This document shows, one piece after another, positions 26,415-35,245 of a DNA stretch of 35,940 bases (its first letter is position 1; each line of letters begins with the position of its first letter). The stretch covers positions 1-35,940 of the forward strand of contig CALDEM010000022.1 of the NCBI GenBank assembly GCA_937942435.1. The letters are read 5' to 3'. The position numbers and the translations under genes are program-made. Source of the stretch: an uncultured Saprospiraceae bacterium. GTDB lineage: Bacteria; Bacteroidota; Bacteroidia; Chitinophagales; Saprospiraceae. Under the pieces are notes generated by a model. It did no database searches. It had not been told where the DNA came from and saw only the letters and a program-made list of their open reading frames with translations.

Positions 26415-27148
26415 ATGGAAAAAGGATACATATAAATTGTGATATGGGCGAGTCCTTTGGTCGATATAAACTCGTAGATGACGAAGCACTCATGTCATAT
26501 ATTAGCGCTTGCAATATCGCTTGTGGTTTTCATGCAGGAGATCCAATTGTTATAGACTCCACTATAAAGTTAGCGATCGCACATGGAGTAGAGATAGGCG
26601 CACATCCATCCTATCCTGACCTGCAGGGTTTCGGTAGAAGAACGATGGATATAGCAGAAGATCAATTAGAAAAAATCATCCGCTATCAGATAAGTGCCAT
26701 GCTTGGCATGGTTTCTTCTAATAAGGGTCAACTTAGACATGTCAAGCCACATGGAGCACTTTATAATAAAGCAAGTGCACATCGACCAACAGCAAGAGCT
26801 ATTGTCAGAGCTATTAAGTCTCTTTCTTCAGACATAGTCCTTTATGCTCCCTATCATTCTGTTATGGCCGAAGAGGCTCAAAACGCTAATCTACAAGTAT
26901 CCTTTGAAGCCTTTATTGATCGACAGTATAACAATGACCTCACACTTGTCTCCAGGAGTATCGATGGTTCCGTCATAACAGATGCTACCACTGCTAAGAA
27001 TCATGTGTTGCGTATGCATAATGAAGGACATGTACTTACATTACAAAAAGAAGACGTTACTATCCAAGCTGACACCTATTGCATACACGGTGACAATCCA
27101 TCTGCTATAGCTATACTTCAATCCATCAAGAATGAATCAGCTGCTTGA
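26411..27148 (+). CDS. pxpA: 5-oxoprolinase subunit A (LamB/YcsF family)
   Basis: This 245-residue cytosolic subunit belongs to the ATP-dependent 5-oxoprolinase PxpABC, which opens 5-oxoproline (pyroglutamate, a spontaneous damage product of glutamine and glutamate) to glutamate. The family signature is INCDMGESFG near the N-terminus, with CNIACGFHAGDP and GAHPSYPDLQGFGRR next; VKPHGALYN and YCIHGDNPSA follow later. Length fits the family (about 245-255). It begins inside the stop of the VOC gene (ATGA) and its 3' end overlaps pxpB by 17 bases, so the operon is tightly coupled. Confidence 0.95.
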   Translation: MNGKRIHINCDMGESFGRYKLVDDEALMSYISACNIACGFHAGDPIVIDSTIKLAIAHGVEIGAHPSYPDLQGFGRRTMDIAEDQLEKIIRYQISAMLGMVSSNKGQLRHVKPHGALYNKASAHRPTARAIVRAIKSLSSDIVLYAPYHSVMAEEAQNANLQVSFEAFIDRQYNNDLTLVSRSIDGSVITDATTAKNHVLRMHNEGHVLTLQKEDVTIQADTYCIHGDNPSAIAILQSIKNESAA

Positions 27149-27812
27149 CGCTTGGACCCAAGGACAGCGGGGCATCAACTACTTTAGATACAGTGCTTAT
27201 AGTTTGCTTTTAGAGTGGTCGGCCTCGATGAGTAGCAACACGCTTCAGATCATAAACAGCTACATCTCTGCTATAACTTCTATCGACCTCACTGGCGTAA
27301 ATGAAGTCGTCCCAGGCTATCACAGCATCATGATATATTTTGATGCGGCATTAACAAATCATGAGTCTCTAATAGAGTCCATAGAAAATCTAATTGTTGA
27401 AAAAAGTACAAATCAGACGGAATCAGAAACTATAATCATAAACGTATCCTATGAAGCCAATCACGGGCCCGACCTATTATATGTCGCTCAATCATTGGGC
27501 ATAACAAGTTCTGAAGTTATAAAACTTCATGCTTCAAAAACCTATGACATTCACTTTATAGGATTCTTGCCTGGATTTCTATACTTGGGAGGATTAGACA
27601 AAAAACTAACCTTGCCAAGACGAGATATCCCAAGAACAAAAGTACCTGCAGGTTCTGTCGCTTTGGCAGCAGGTCAGACAGGTATATATCCATGTGACAG
27701 TCCTGGCGGATGGCATATCATAGGACAAACTGATCATGAGTTTTTCAACCCTAACCGCAATCCACCTTGTTCATTCTCTTCTGGTATGAAGATTAAGTTT
27801 AATCCTATTTAG
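27132..27812 (+). CDS. pxpB: 5-oxoprolinase subunit B (KipI family)
   Basis: This 226-residue KipI/carboxyltransferase-domain subunit partners PxpC and PxpA in 5-oxoproline hydrolysis. The N-terminal half has the characteristic VVPGYHSIMIYFD. The C-terminal cyclophilin-like domain has FIGFLPGFLYLGGLD, LPRRDIPRTKVPAGSVALAAGQTGIYP and SPGGWHIIGQT, all highly conserved in KipI. It starts at ATG 27132, 17 bases inside pxpA, and ends one base before the pxpC ATG. In Bacillus subtilis KipI also inhibits the sporulation kinase KinA; that role is not expected here. Confidence 0.94.
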   Translation: MNQLLDAWTQGQRGINYFRYSAYSLLLEWSASMSSNTLQIINSYISAITSIDLTGVNEVVPGYHSIMIYFDAALTNHESLIESIENLIVEKSTNQTESETIIINVSYEANHGPDLLYVAQSLGITSSEVIKLHASKTYDIHFIGFLPGFLYLGGLDKKLTLPRRDIPRTKVPAGSVALAAGQTGIYPCDSPGGWHIIGQTDHEFFNPNRNPPCSFSSGMKIKFNPI

Positions 27813-27813
27813 A

Positions 27814-28668
27814 ATGATAGAGGTACTTAGGTCAGGAAGCCATATATGCGTTGTAGATATCGGAAGAGAAGGATATCAAGCTATGGGCGTGCCTGTATCA
27901 GGCGCTATGGATATGGTCAGCTTAGCAAGAGTCAACTCACTCATGGGCAATAAGATGAATAGTGCTGTTCTTGAATTATATTTCTCTGGTCATCAATTAC
28001 AATTCCATTGTGATACATACATAGCACTCGCTGGAGCTACTACGGATATTAAACTAGGAGAAAGGAAAATTTATAATGATGAAATTATCAAAGTAAACAA
28101 AGGAGACATACTCTCTATAGGCGCAATATCCATAGGATGTCGCTTGTACTTGGCTGTACCTTATGGTATAAAAAGTACGCAACTCTTGGGTAGTAGAAGT
28201 CCATTAAGAGGTCACTCAAAAAAGCATATTAAAAAAGGGGATAAGATCATGATAGAATCCTCTATAATTTCTCCTCATAGATATGCAACCACTAAAGCGC
28301 TTGCCATAGATAGATTAAAAAAAATAGAATGTTACGTTGGTCCAGAATGGAGAAGACTTTCTAATCAACAGCAGCAAGATATCTTATCAACTACTTATAC
28401 AATCACTCAACAGTCTGATAGAATGGGATATCGGCTCGAGGGACCATCTTTGAAGATAGATAGTTTTCAGATTTTATCATCACCTGTGATGACTGGCACG
28501 GTACAATTATTACCCAATGGCAATCCACTTATCTTAATGAGAGACTGCCAGACAACTGGCGGTTACCCAAGGATCTTGCAAGTGACATCAACAGATATTA
28601 ATCAACTGGCTCAACGAAAACCACTAGATGAGGTCCAGTTTAAAATAGTTAGCAACTTGCGTTATTAG
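27814..28668 (+). CDS. pxpC: 5-oxoprolinase subunit C (KipA family)
   Basis: This 284-residue biotin-independent carboxyltransferase-like subunit of PxpABC has VVDIGREGYQAMGVPVSGAMD at the N-terminus, LELYFSGHQLQF and LAGATTDIKL in the first domain and SDRMGYRLEGP near residue 205. These are the typical KipA blocks, followed by MTGTVQLLPNGNPLILMRDCQTTGGYPRI. It follows pxpB after one base and is the last gene of the operon. Its stop (TAG 28666-28668) overlaps the stop of the convergent symporter gene by four bases, leaving no room for a separate terminator between them. Confidence 0.94.
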   Translation: MIEVLRSGSHICVVDIGREGYQAMGVPVSGAMDMVSLARVNSLMGNKMNSAVLELYFSGHQLQFHCDTYIALAGATTDIKLGERKIYNDEIIKVNKGDILSIGAISIGCRLYLAVPYGIKSTQLLGSRSPLRGHSKKHIKKGDKIMIESSIISPHRYATTKALAIDRLKKIECYVGPEWRRLSNQQQQDILSTTYTITQQSDRMGYRLEGPSLKIDSFQILSSPVMTGTVQLLPNGNPLILMRDCQTTGGYPRILQVTSTDINQLAQRKPLDEVQFKIVSNLRY

Positions 28669-30434
28669 TCATTGTTCATTTTACCCCAAGCCCAGAACAA
28701 GATGGCTGAACCGATCAGAGTAGAAACTATAAACATAAGTGCCTGCATAAAATTAGAATAGATAATAGAACCAGTTGCAAAAAGAGCCGAAAACACCGTA
28801 GTGATACCAATCACAACGCAGAGTAGTTCTAACCCGAGATAATCAGAAGCTTTTTCTAATTCTACGCCATCTTCTGCTGCATGCTTGATGACCCGATTCC
28901 AACCATTTCCTCCCGGGCTAATCTTTTCATAAAAGTTTCGTAATGTTTCCTCATCAGTTGCGGGTGTAACGAATGTTGAGACTACCCATACCACAGTCGT
29001 GATGATAGCGCCATATAAGATCTTCTCCCAAGATTCTAAACCCTCACTATAAAAAGTAAAGTATATCGCGACAACAAGAGAGCCAATCATAGCTACTATC
29101 TCTGTCCATGCATTGATCCGCCACCAAAACCATCTAAGTATATATATCAATCCAGTACCTGCACCTAATAAAAGTAATAAATCAAATGCCTGTCCCGCAC
29201 TTGTTAAAACAAGCCCTAAACCCAGTCCTAAGACAGCCGAGATAACTGTAAATAACTGTCCTGCCCTTACTAGTTCTTTCTCGGATGCTTCAGGTTTTAA
29301 AAAACGACCATACAAGTCATTGACAAGATATGAAGCACCAAGATTGAGCTGAGTAGACATCGTCGACATAAACGCGGCAATTAATGAAGCAGCCACAAGA
29401 CCTAACAATCCTGAAGGTAGCATCGTCAACATAGCGGGATATGCAACATCATGTCCCACCTTGTCCTCTGACAAATCGGGAAAGACACTTCTTATAGAAT
29501 CAAGATCTGGGTATACTACTAATGAAGCAAGTGCAATTAGAATCCATGGCCAAGGCCTTAATGCATAATGTGCAATATTAAAAAGTAAAGTTGCTCCGAC
29601 TGCATTCTTTTCATCTTTTGCAGAAAACATCCTTTGTGCTATATAACCTCCACCTCCAGGTTCTGAACCTGGATAATAAGATGCCCACCATTGTACCGCT
29701 AAAGGTATAAGTAACACTGGCACCCAAACATTAGGATCATCAAAAGATGGGAGTAAACTGGTTTTGTCAACAACATTAGCATGCGCAAGCATATTGGATA
29801 ACCCACCGATCTCTTCTAATCCTAAAATATAAATACATGCCCATACTGATCCAATCATCGCCAAGATAAACTGGACAAAGTCTGTGATGATCACAGCTTT
29901 AAGACCTCCAAGGGTACTATAAGCTAAGGTGATCGAACCTGCGATCAACAAAGTGACCCATCCTTCTAAGCCAAGGACAATCTCGCCAAACTTTATCGCA
30001 GCAAGAGAGACAGCTCCCATCACTAAAACATTAAAGATGAGTCCCAAGTACAGTGCTCTAAATCCTCTTAAAAAAGCCGCAGCCTTACCACTATATCTTA
30101 ATTCGTAAAACTCTACATCTGTCATCACCATGGAGCGTCTCCATAACTTGGCAAACACAAATACAGTTAACATCCCTGTCAATAAAAACGCCCACCAAGC
30201 CCAGTTCCCTGATACGCCATTTCTTCTGACGAGGTCCGCTACTAAGTTTGGCGTATCTGCAGAAAAGGTCGTAGCCACCATGGATACGCCCAACAACCAC
30301 CAAGGCATATTTCTACCCGACAGAAAAAAGTCGGAGACTGAATCATTAGCTCTTCTTGAGACTACTAAGCCCGTGATCAATACGAATAAAAAATATATAG
30401 CGACTATCGTCCAGTCAAGTGTACTTAGTGTCAT
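28665..30434 (-). CDS. Sodium:solute symporter (SSF family)
   Basis: This 589-residue inner-membrane transporter has about 13-15 hydrophobic helices and the SSF opening LSTLDWTIVAIYFLFVLITGLVVSRR, followed by DFFLSGRNMPWWLLGVSMVATTFSADTP. The segment with Ala-Thr-Thr-Phe-Ser in the first core helix is where SSF proteins bind sodium. It lies 41 bases downstream of the nagB-like gene on the same strand and is likely co-transcribed with it, so an amino sugar, hexose or N-acyl sugar is the best guess for its substrate. Its 3' end touches pxpC tail to tail, but opposite orientation argues against a shared pathway. Specificity cannot be read from the sequence. Confidence 0.9.
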   Translation of the reverse strand: MTLSTLDWTIVAIYFLFVLITGLVVSRRANDSVSDFFLSGRNMPWWLLGVSMVATTFSADTPNLVADLVRRNGVSGNWAWWAFLLTGMLTVFVFAKLWRRSMVMTDVEFYELRYSGKAAAFLRGFRALYLGLIFNVLVMGAVSLAAIKFGEIVLGLEGWVTLLIAGSITLAYSTLGGLKAVIITDFVQFILAMIGSVWACIYILGLEEIGGLSNMLAHANVVDKTSLLPSFDDPNVWVPVLLIPLAVQWWASYYPGSEPGGGGYIAQRMFSAKDEKNAVGATLLFNIAHYALRPWPWILIALASLVVYPDLDSIRSVFPDLSEDKVGHDVAYPAMLTMLPSGLLGLVAASLIAAFMSTMSTQLNLGASYLVNDLYGRFLKPEASEKELVRAGQLFTVISAVLGLGLGLVLTSAGQAFDLLLLLGAGTGLIYILRWFWWRINAWTEIVAMIGSLVVAIYFTFYSEGLESWEKILYGAIITTVVWVVSTFVTPATDEETLRNFYEKISPGGNGWNRVIKHAAEDGVELEKASDYLGLELLCVVIGITTVFSALFATGSIIYSNFMQALMFIVSTLIGSAILFWAWGKMNND

Positions 30435-30475
30435 GTTGATTTTTTAGTAATTAGAATGGCAATGAGCTCATTAGA

Positions 30476-32422
30476 TTAAGATAAGAAATCCCATCTCCTA
30501 AAAGCTTCCATTGCTTCGTACTCTGCTAAACCGAGTGCTCTATACTTTTGAGCCGTATCTCGGTTTCTATCTTCTGCTCGCTCCCAAAACTCTCTATCAT
30601 CTTCACCAGGGAAAGGTGCTCTATCTTTTTGAGATTGATGCATGAAGATGGCCCGCCTCTTTCTAAGTAATTCTTTAGGGCTAATGGGTACTGACATTTG
30701 GATCTCATCGATCGTCCATTCGTGCCATGCACCTCTATATAACCATAGCCAACAATCTTTCAACCAATCATGTGACTTAAGTTGATCTAAAGCGCCTAGG
30801 ATGGCATCAAGACAAACCCTATGTGTACCATGAGGATCTGCAAGATCACCCGCTGCATATATCTGATGCGGTTCAACTTCTTGTATGAACTCTTTGAGTA
30901 TGTCAATGTCTTTCTGGGACACTGGGTTTTTTCTTGTTTTTCCAGTTTCATAAAATGGAAGATTCAAGAAGTGTATGTGGTCATCTTCTAATCCACAATA
31001 CCTCGCCCCTGCTCTTGCTTCTCCCCTTCTTATTAAGCCTTTTATTTTTCTAACTTCTTGACTATCTACTTGCTTGGCAGTTTTCTTTTCTAAAAATTGA
31101 TTGATCTTCTTAACAACTTTATCAACTGGCTCGCTATCTACATCTAATGTGTTAGAAAACTCTTTGAAAAACTCCGCATATCTCAACGCATCATGATCAT
31201 GTACTGCGATGTTGCCAGATGTCTGATATGCCACATGAACATCATGACCTTGGTCAACTAATCTTAAAAAAGTCCCTCCCATGGATATAACGTCGTCATC
31301 TGGATGAGGGCTAAATATGATAACTCTCTTTTTTGCAGGATTTGCTCTTTCAGGCCTTGTACTGTCATCAGCTTTGGGTTTGCCCCCAGGCCATCCAGTT
31401 ATAGTATGTTGTAATCTATTGAAGACTTTAATATTGATATCATAGGCACTTTTGAATTTTAAAATCAATTCACTAAGGCCATTCTCATTGTACTGTTCAT
31501 CAGTCAATTTTAAAAGAGGCACATTGATTTTTTGTGATAACCATATGACCGCTTTGGCAATCAAGTCATCAGACCATTCGCACATGCCTACGAGCCAAGG
31601 GGTATTGACTCTTGTCAGCTGTTCTGACGCAGCTTGATCTACAAAAAACTTTACATTAGGATGTTTTTGAAGATAAGTACAAGGTACACTTGTTGATATC
31701 TCTCCCTCGACTGATCGTTTTACAATGTCGGCCTTATGCTGCCCCCAAGCCATTAGATATATTGACTTAGCATTCATGATCGTATCGATACCCATAGTTA
31801 TCGCTCGATATGGCACATCTTCTTCTCTGAAGAAATCCTTACGTGCATCCCTCATTGTGAGACTATCAAGTCTTACAAGTCTGGTTTTAGAATCTATCCA
31901 TGAACCTGGTTCATTAAACCCAACATGACCGGTTCTTCCTATACCTAATATTTGGATGTCAATCCCTCCAAAAGATCTTATCTTTTTTTCATACTGAGAA
32001 CAGTAATCACCCACTTCTTCTAAAGCGAGTGTCCCATCCGGTATATGAATATTCTCCGGTCGTATATCTATATGATCGAACAAGTACTCATGCATGAACT
32101 TGACATAACTCTGTGGTGCATCTGCATCCATCGGAAAGTACTCGTCAAGATTAAAAGTGATTACGTTTTGAAAACTAAGATCTTCTTCCTTATGTAACCT
32201 GATCAGTTCGCGATATAAGTTAATTGGAGAAGAGCCTGTTGCTAAACCGAGCACTATACTCTCTCCCTCTTGTTGTTTTTGTTTGATGGCAAGAGCTATA
32301 GATCGCGCGATATGCTTAGAACAATTGACATCATTATCCCAGATCCGTACAGGTATCTTCTCTACAGACTTAATTAAAAACTTTAGATGCGCACCATTAT
32401 TCAACTCACTATTCTTTGTCAT
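30476..32422 (-). CDS. nagB: Glucosamine-6-phosphate deaminase-like protein fused to PIG-L deacetylase
   Basis: This 648-residue protein carries two enzymes. Residues about 20-300 are a NagB/glucosamine-6-phosphate isomerase domain: LGLATGSSP (phosphate loop), NLDEYF with Asp93 (the enolisation base, Asp72 in E. coli) and GIGRTGHVGFNEPGS with His166 and Glu171. In the E. coli enzyme the ring-opening triad is Asp141-His143-Glu148; the Asp is Thr164 here. Residues about 365-640 form a PIG-L/LmbE zinc deacetylase domain with SPHPDDDVISMGG (372-383) and DPHGTHR. The fusion is common in Bacteroidota and suggests deacetylation and deamination of N-acetylglucosamine derivatives by one polypeptide. 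It is upstream of the SSF gene in a probable two-gene operon. The real deaminase activity is uncertain. Confidence 0.9.
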   Translation of the reverse strand: MTKNSELNNGAHLKFLIKSVEKIPVRIWDNDVNCSKHIARSIALAIKQKQQEGESIVLGLATGSSPINLYRELIRLHKEEDLSFQNVITFNLDEYFPMDADAPQSYVKFMHEYLFDHIDIRPENIHIPDGTLALEEVGDYCSQYEKKIRSFGGIDIQILGIGRTGHVGFNEPGSWIDSKTRLVRLDSLTMRDARKDFFREEDVPYRAITMGIDTIMNAKSIYLMAWGQHKADIVKRSVEGEISTSVPCTYLQKHPNVKFFVDQAASEQLTRVNTPWLVGMCEWSDDLIAKAVIWLSQKINVPLLKLTDEQYNENGLSELILKFKSAYDINIKVFNRLQHTITGWPGGKPKADDSTRPERANPAKKRVIIFSPHPDDDVISMGGTFLRLVDQGHDVHVAYQTSGNIAVHDHDALRYAEFFKEFSNTLDVDSEPVDKVVKKINQFLEKKTAKQVDSQEVRKIKGLIRRGEARAGARYCGLEDDHIHFLNLPFYETGKTRKNPVSQKDIDILKEFIQEVEPHQIYAAGDLADPHGTHRVCLDAILGALDQLKSHDWLKDCWLWLYRGAWHEWTIDEIQMSVPISPKELLRKRRAIFMHQSQKDRAPFPGEDDREFWERAEDRNRDTAQKYRALGLAEYEAMEAFRRWDFLS

Positions 32423-32706
32423 TAACTCAACATTTATAATACTAATACAGGCTTATGCAGGAACCTTATTACTATGAAGTTAGTCATTGTGAGGTAATTC
32501 AAGTCAATGCAATAAGATTATTGAGCTTATCACTTAAGTATTCACATACTTTTAAAAATTTGAAGATGATAATATCCTCTTGTTTACCGCTTTTCTTCCG
32601 TAGAAATAGATGTAAAGTTCTTCTATTACAAAAATTTATATGTGTATAATTCACTTATTCGGGATTTTATACATATAATTATACTTTAATATGTAACTAA
32701 CTACAA
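32423..32706. promoter_or_regulatory. AT-rich divergent region with a dyad
   Basis: This 284-base, strongly AT-rich region separates the divergent nagB-like and sulfotransferase genes and holds no credible gene. The only structure I see is an imperfect inverted repeat, 32639-32649 (TATGTGTATAA) and 32667-32677 (TTATACATATA), with a 17-base centre, ending 29 bases before the sulfotransferase GTG. It could be an operator. No full -33/-7 match was found. Confidence 0.3.
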
Positions 32707-33498
32707 GTGTTCTACGAAAAACCACAGCCCATATCCTTTATAGTTATGGGGGCACAGCGAAGTGGACATGCAAGTGTTCAGCATGCTTTGTCTCAACATC
32801 CACAACTTAGAGTAATTGCTCAAGAGCAACATGGCTTCTTTGCCAAAGATGAATTATTTGAAAGAGGCAATCCTCCATCATCTGTATATGACGGACTTTG
32901 TACTCCTTCTAATGACAAACAAATCTGTGGCGAGGTATCTAATGCCTACCTACATCATCCATCAGCCATCGCAAGAATACATAGATACAACCCATCAATA
33001 AAACTAATCGTGATCCTGCGTAACCCTGCAGATAGAGCTTATTCTCATTGGCAAGAAGTGGTAAGCCAAGGTGCTAAAAAACAGACCTTGCCTACTGCTG
33101 CGATTCATGAAGAATTATTCTCTTCAGTGACTCCTAAGTACCAATCAACCCAGGACTCTGAGTACATAAGAAAAAGTAGGTATAGTAAACCTATTGGATA
33201 TTTGCGTCAGTATTTTAGCCCTCATCAATTACTCTTCATAAAATCTGAAGACCTAAGAGATGATACAGAAGTTATGCTATACCAGATTTTTCAATTCTTA
33301 AATGTCCCTTACCTTGATGTAGATACATCCGCACAAAACCTGGGTAACTATCATAACTCTATACCTGCAAGATCTTACAACACTATTATAGAGACAGTCC
33401 AATCGGACATAAAAGAAACTGAACATCTATTGGGTTGGGATTGCAATGACTGGAAACAGCTAAAGCCCGTCCCTAACAAACGGGCTAAGACCTTATAG
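32707..33498 (+). CDS. Sulfotransferase family protein
   Basis: This 263-residue cytosolic PAPS-dependent sulfotransferase is of the heparan N-deacetylase/N-sulfotransferase-like type. The GTG at 32707 is chosen because the 5'-phosphosulfate loop (MGAQRSGHASVQHAL, residues 14-28) must follow a short beta strand (PISFIV); starting at the ATG of residue 14 would cut that strand. The 3'-phosphate site is LIVILRNPADRAYSHW (about 102-117), a very good match. The P-loop is unusual: the common GTT after Lys/Arg-x is GHA. IFQFLNVPYLDVD and the C-terminal YDVLGW-like end (EHLLGWDCNDW) also fit. The acceptor is unknown; surface polysaccharide or lipid is typical. It precedes a P-loop kinase-like gene by 30 bases. 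Confidence 0.85.
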   Translation: MFYEKPQPISFIVMGAQRSGHASVQHALSQHPQLRVIAQEQHGFFAKDELFERGNPPSSVYDGLCTPSNDKQICGEVSNAYLHHPSAIARIHRYNPSIKLIVILRNPADRAYSHWQEVVSQGAKKQTLPTAAIHEELFSSVTPKYQSTQDSEYIRKSRYSKPIGYLRQYFSPHQLLFIKSEDLRDDTEVMLYQIFQFLNVPYLDVDTSAQNLGNYHNSIPARSYNTIIETVQSDIKETEHLLGWDCNDWKQLKPVPNKRAKTL

Positions 33499-33528
33499 CA
33501 GTCTCTTTTGTACTCAACCGTACACCAT

Positions 33529-34047
33529 ATGAAGCGCGTCCTTATACTAGGTTGTTGTGGTGCAGGAAAATCTACATTCTCAAGAGAGTTAGCCAGATAT
33601 ACTCATCTTCCGATAATACATCTTGATCAACATTACTTTGATCCCAATTGGAAAGAAAAGAACAAGAGTACTTGGAATCAAATCGTGGCAAATCTTGCTC
33701 AACAGGAAGAGTGGATTATGGATGGTAATTACGCAAGCTCTCTCAACCTCCGCTTACCACGTGCTGATACAATAGTCTATCTGGACAACGGGACTATATC
33801 CAATATCTATAGAGTAATCAAAAGGATAATAAAGTATCATGGTCAAGAAAGACCTGATGCAGCCTCGGGATGTAAAGAACGATTTGATTTGGAGTTTCTT
33901 CATTATGTGCTGGTATTCAACTGGGTAAGGAAACCAGGAATAATAAATACGATCTACCAATACGAAGCTCAAAAAGAGATTGCCGTATTACGAAATAACA
34001 AGGAACGCGAAGACTGGCTCTCCCTACATTGCAAAGCTAAGCGTTAA
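33529..34047 (+). CDS. P-loop NTPase, adenylate-kinase/topology-modulation (FlaR-like) family
   Basis: This 172-residue protein starts at ATG 33529 (MKRVLILGCCGAGKST, Walker A at 8-16); the TTG 21 bases upstream is rejected. After the P-loop come HLPIIHLDQHYFDPNWKEK and WIMDGNYASSLNLRLPRADTIVYLD, the hallmark blocks of the small kinase-like family often annotated as DNA topology modulation protein or adenylate kinase-related. Here the aspartate of LDQHY and the GNY loop probably shape the acceptor site. Real substrates of this family are largely unknown. It follows the sulfotransferase closely on the same strand and may be co-transcribed with it, but no common pathway is evident. Confidence 0.85.
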   Translation: MKRVLILGCCGAGKSTFSRELARYTHLPIIHLDQHYFDPNWKEKNKSTWNQIVANLAQQEEWIMDGNYASSLNLRLPRADTIVYLDNGTISNIYRVIKRIIKYHGQERPDAASGCKERFDLEFLHYVLVFNWVRKPGIINTIYQYEAQKEIAVLRNNKEREDWLSLHCKAKR

Positions 34048-34053
34048 CTGACG

Positions 34054-34464
34054 TTAGCCTTTTTCCCTTAAGAATATCGCTGCACTATACAACCAAGCTG
34101 CTATGAACAACAAGCCGCCAATGGGTGTTATCGCTCCCATGAACTTTAATCCTGGCTGACCAATCAGATCTGCTATACTCAATATATACAATGAACCACT
34201 AAAGAGTATGATCCCTGCAAAGAACAACAAGAAAACACGTCTTAGATCTTTGGGCGTAGCATATTGGTTGAGGATATATATCGATAACGCCATACCTATC
34301 CCATGTATAAAATGATATCTATTCGCCGTCTCAAAGACGGTTAAGTAGTGATCTGTAATCTTTCCCTTAAGTCCATGAGCACCAAATGCCCCAATAGTAA
34401 CTGCGAGTGCCAACAAACCAAAACCAGTCGCGATATATCTTTTGCTTTGACGGTCAATTATCAT
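34054..34464 (-). CDS. DUF423 family small membrane protein
   Basis: This 136-residue inner-membrane protein has four helices, starting at ATG 34462-34464. The family signature is clear: GAFGAHGLKGK with the following FETANRYHFIHGIGMAL, then a GSLYIL segment and LKFMGAITPIGGLLFIAAWL. Its ATG overlaps the stop of ung (ATGA, 34461-34464), so its translation is coupled to that gene. The molecular role of DUF423 (YgdD-like) proteins is unknown. It converges on the P-loop gene with only 6 bases between the stop codons. Confidence 0.88.
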   Translation of the reverse strand: MIIDRQSKRYIATGFGLLALAVTIGAFGAHGLKGKITDHYLTVFETANRYHFIHGIGMALSIYILNQYATPKDLRRVFLLFFAGIILFSGSLYILSIADLIGQPGLKFMGAITPIGGLLFIAAWLYSAAIFLREKG

Positions 34465-35138
34465 AGTTGCCAATTTATAGACTCTGAACCCATTTTGTCA
34501 AGTAACTCGTTGGTTTTTGAAAAGTGTTTACAATTAAAAAAAGCGTTTCGCGCCAAAGGAGAAGGATGGGCAGCTATCAATACATGGTGCTTGAGCTGAT
34601 TGATCAATGGCAACTTAGATTGAGCAAACTTGCCCCACAATAAGAAGATGATTCCTTCTTTTTTATCTGAGATCGTTTTTATGACTGCATCTGTAAACTG
34701 TTGCCACCCTATCGCTTTATGTGATCCAGCACTTTTATGCCTCACTGTAAGCATGGCATTAAGAAGAAAGATACCTTGTTCTCCCCAACTCGTAAGATCA
34801 CCATGATCAGGTATCACAAAACCCGTATCAGTTGAGAGCTCCTTATAGACATTTCTCAACGAAGGTGGCACTCTAATGCCTTGTGGAACAGAGAAACAAA
34901 GCCCCATAGCTTCTCCTGGGTTATGATATGGGTCTTGTCCTATAATGACAACTTTAACCTTATCTATCGGCGTCAACTCAAATGCCCTAAAGATCTTAGG
35001 CCCTGGAGGGTATACTGTATGACCTTGCTCAATTTCATTCTGTAAGTAAGCCTTTATCTCATCGAAATAAGGCTTCTTAAACTCCTCTTCAAGCGCTTCG
35101 CGCCAACTACTCTCTATACTGACCTTTGATGGATCCAT
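34461..35138 (-). CDS. ung: Uracil-DNA glycosylase
   Basis: This 225-residue family 1 uracil-DNA glycosylase removes uracil from DNA as the first step of base excision repair. The start is ATG 35136-35138 (MDPSKVSIESSW); a TTG 33 bases upstream would add 11 residues not usual for the family. The catalytic water-activating loop is GQDPYH (Asp69), the uracil-binding LLNAMLTV and the DNA-intercalation loop HPSPLARNAFF are intact, and length matches the E. coli enzyme (229). The downstream DUF423 gene overlaps by four bases. Confidence 0.96.
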   Translation of the reverse strand: MDPSKVSIESSWREALEEEFKKPYFDEIKAYLQNEIEQGHTVYPPGPKIFRAFELTPIDKVKVVIIGQDPYHNPGEAMGLCFSVPQGIRVPPSLRNVYKELSTDTGFVIPDHGDLTSWGEQGIFLLNAMLTVRHKSAGSHKAIGWQQFTDAVIKTISDKKEGIIFLLWGKFAQSKLPLINQLKHHVLIAAHPSPLARNAFFNCKHFSKTNELLDKMGSESINWQL

Positions 35139-35187
35139 TGATACGTATGCTATAAATAAGATTTTCTCCAAAATAACTAATCTGTAG

Positions 35188-35218
35188 TTGTGGTTTTAAG
35201 GGAATAGGAATAAATTTG
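35188..35218 (+). promoter_or_regulatory. Promoter of tRNA-Arg
   Basis: TTG at 35188-35190, a 20-base spacer and TAAATTTG at 35211-35218 match the Bacteroidota -33 / -7 consensus (TTG, TAnnTTTG) perfectly. Transcription would start near 35224, about 22 bases before the mature tRNA 5' end. It is the best promoter in the window and would also feed the repeats behind the tRNA. Confidence 0.7.
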
Positions 35219-35245
35219 CAGCCGCTTAAGAAAGTTAAGCTCAAA

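Noticed and set aside
28665..30434. SSF symporter as the pyroglutamate transporter of the PxpABC operon
   Set aside because: It is on the opposite strand, meets pxpC tail to tail, and is 41 bases behind the nagB-like gene, which is the better functional partner.
32455..32649. 64-codon open frame between nagB and the sulfotransferase
   Set aside because: The region is very AT-rich, the composition is not protein-like and there is no start signal; it is more likely the divergent promoter region.
34054..34464. Reading the ung/DUF423 overlap as a frameshifted single gene
   Set aside because: Both proteins are complete, of normal family length and have intact motifs at both ends; the ATGA overlap is ordinary coupling.
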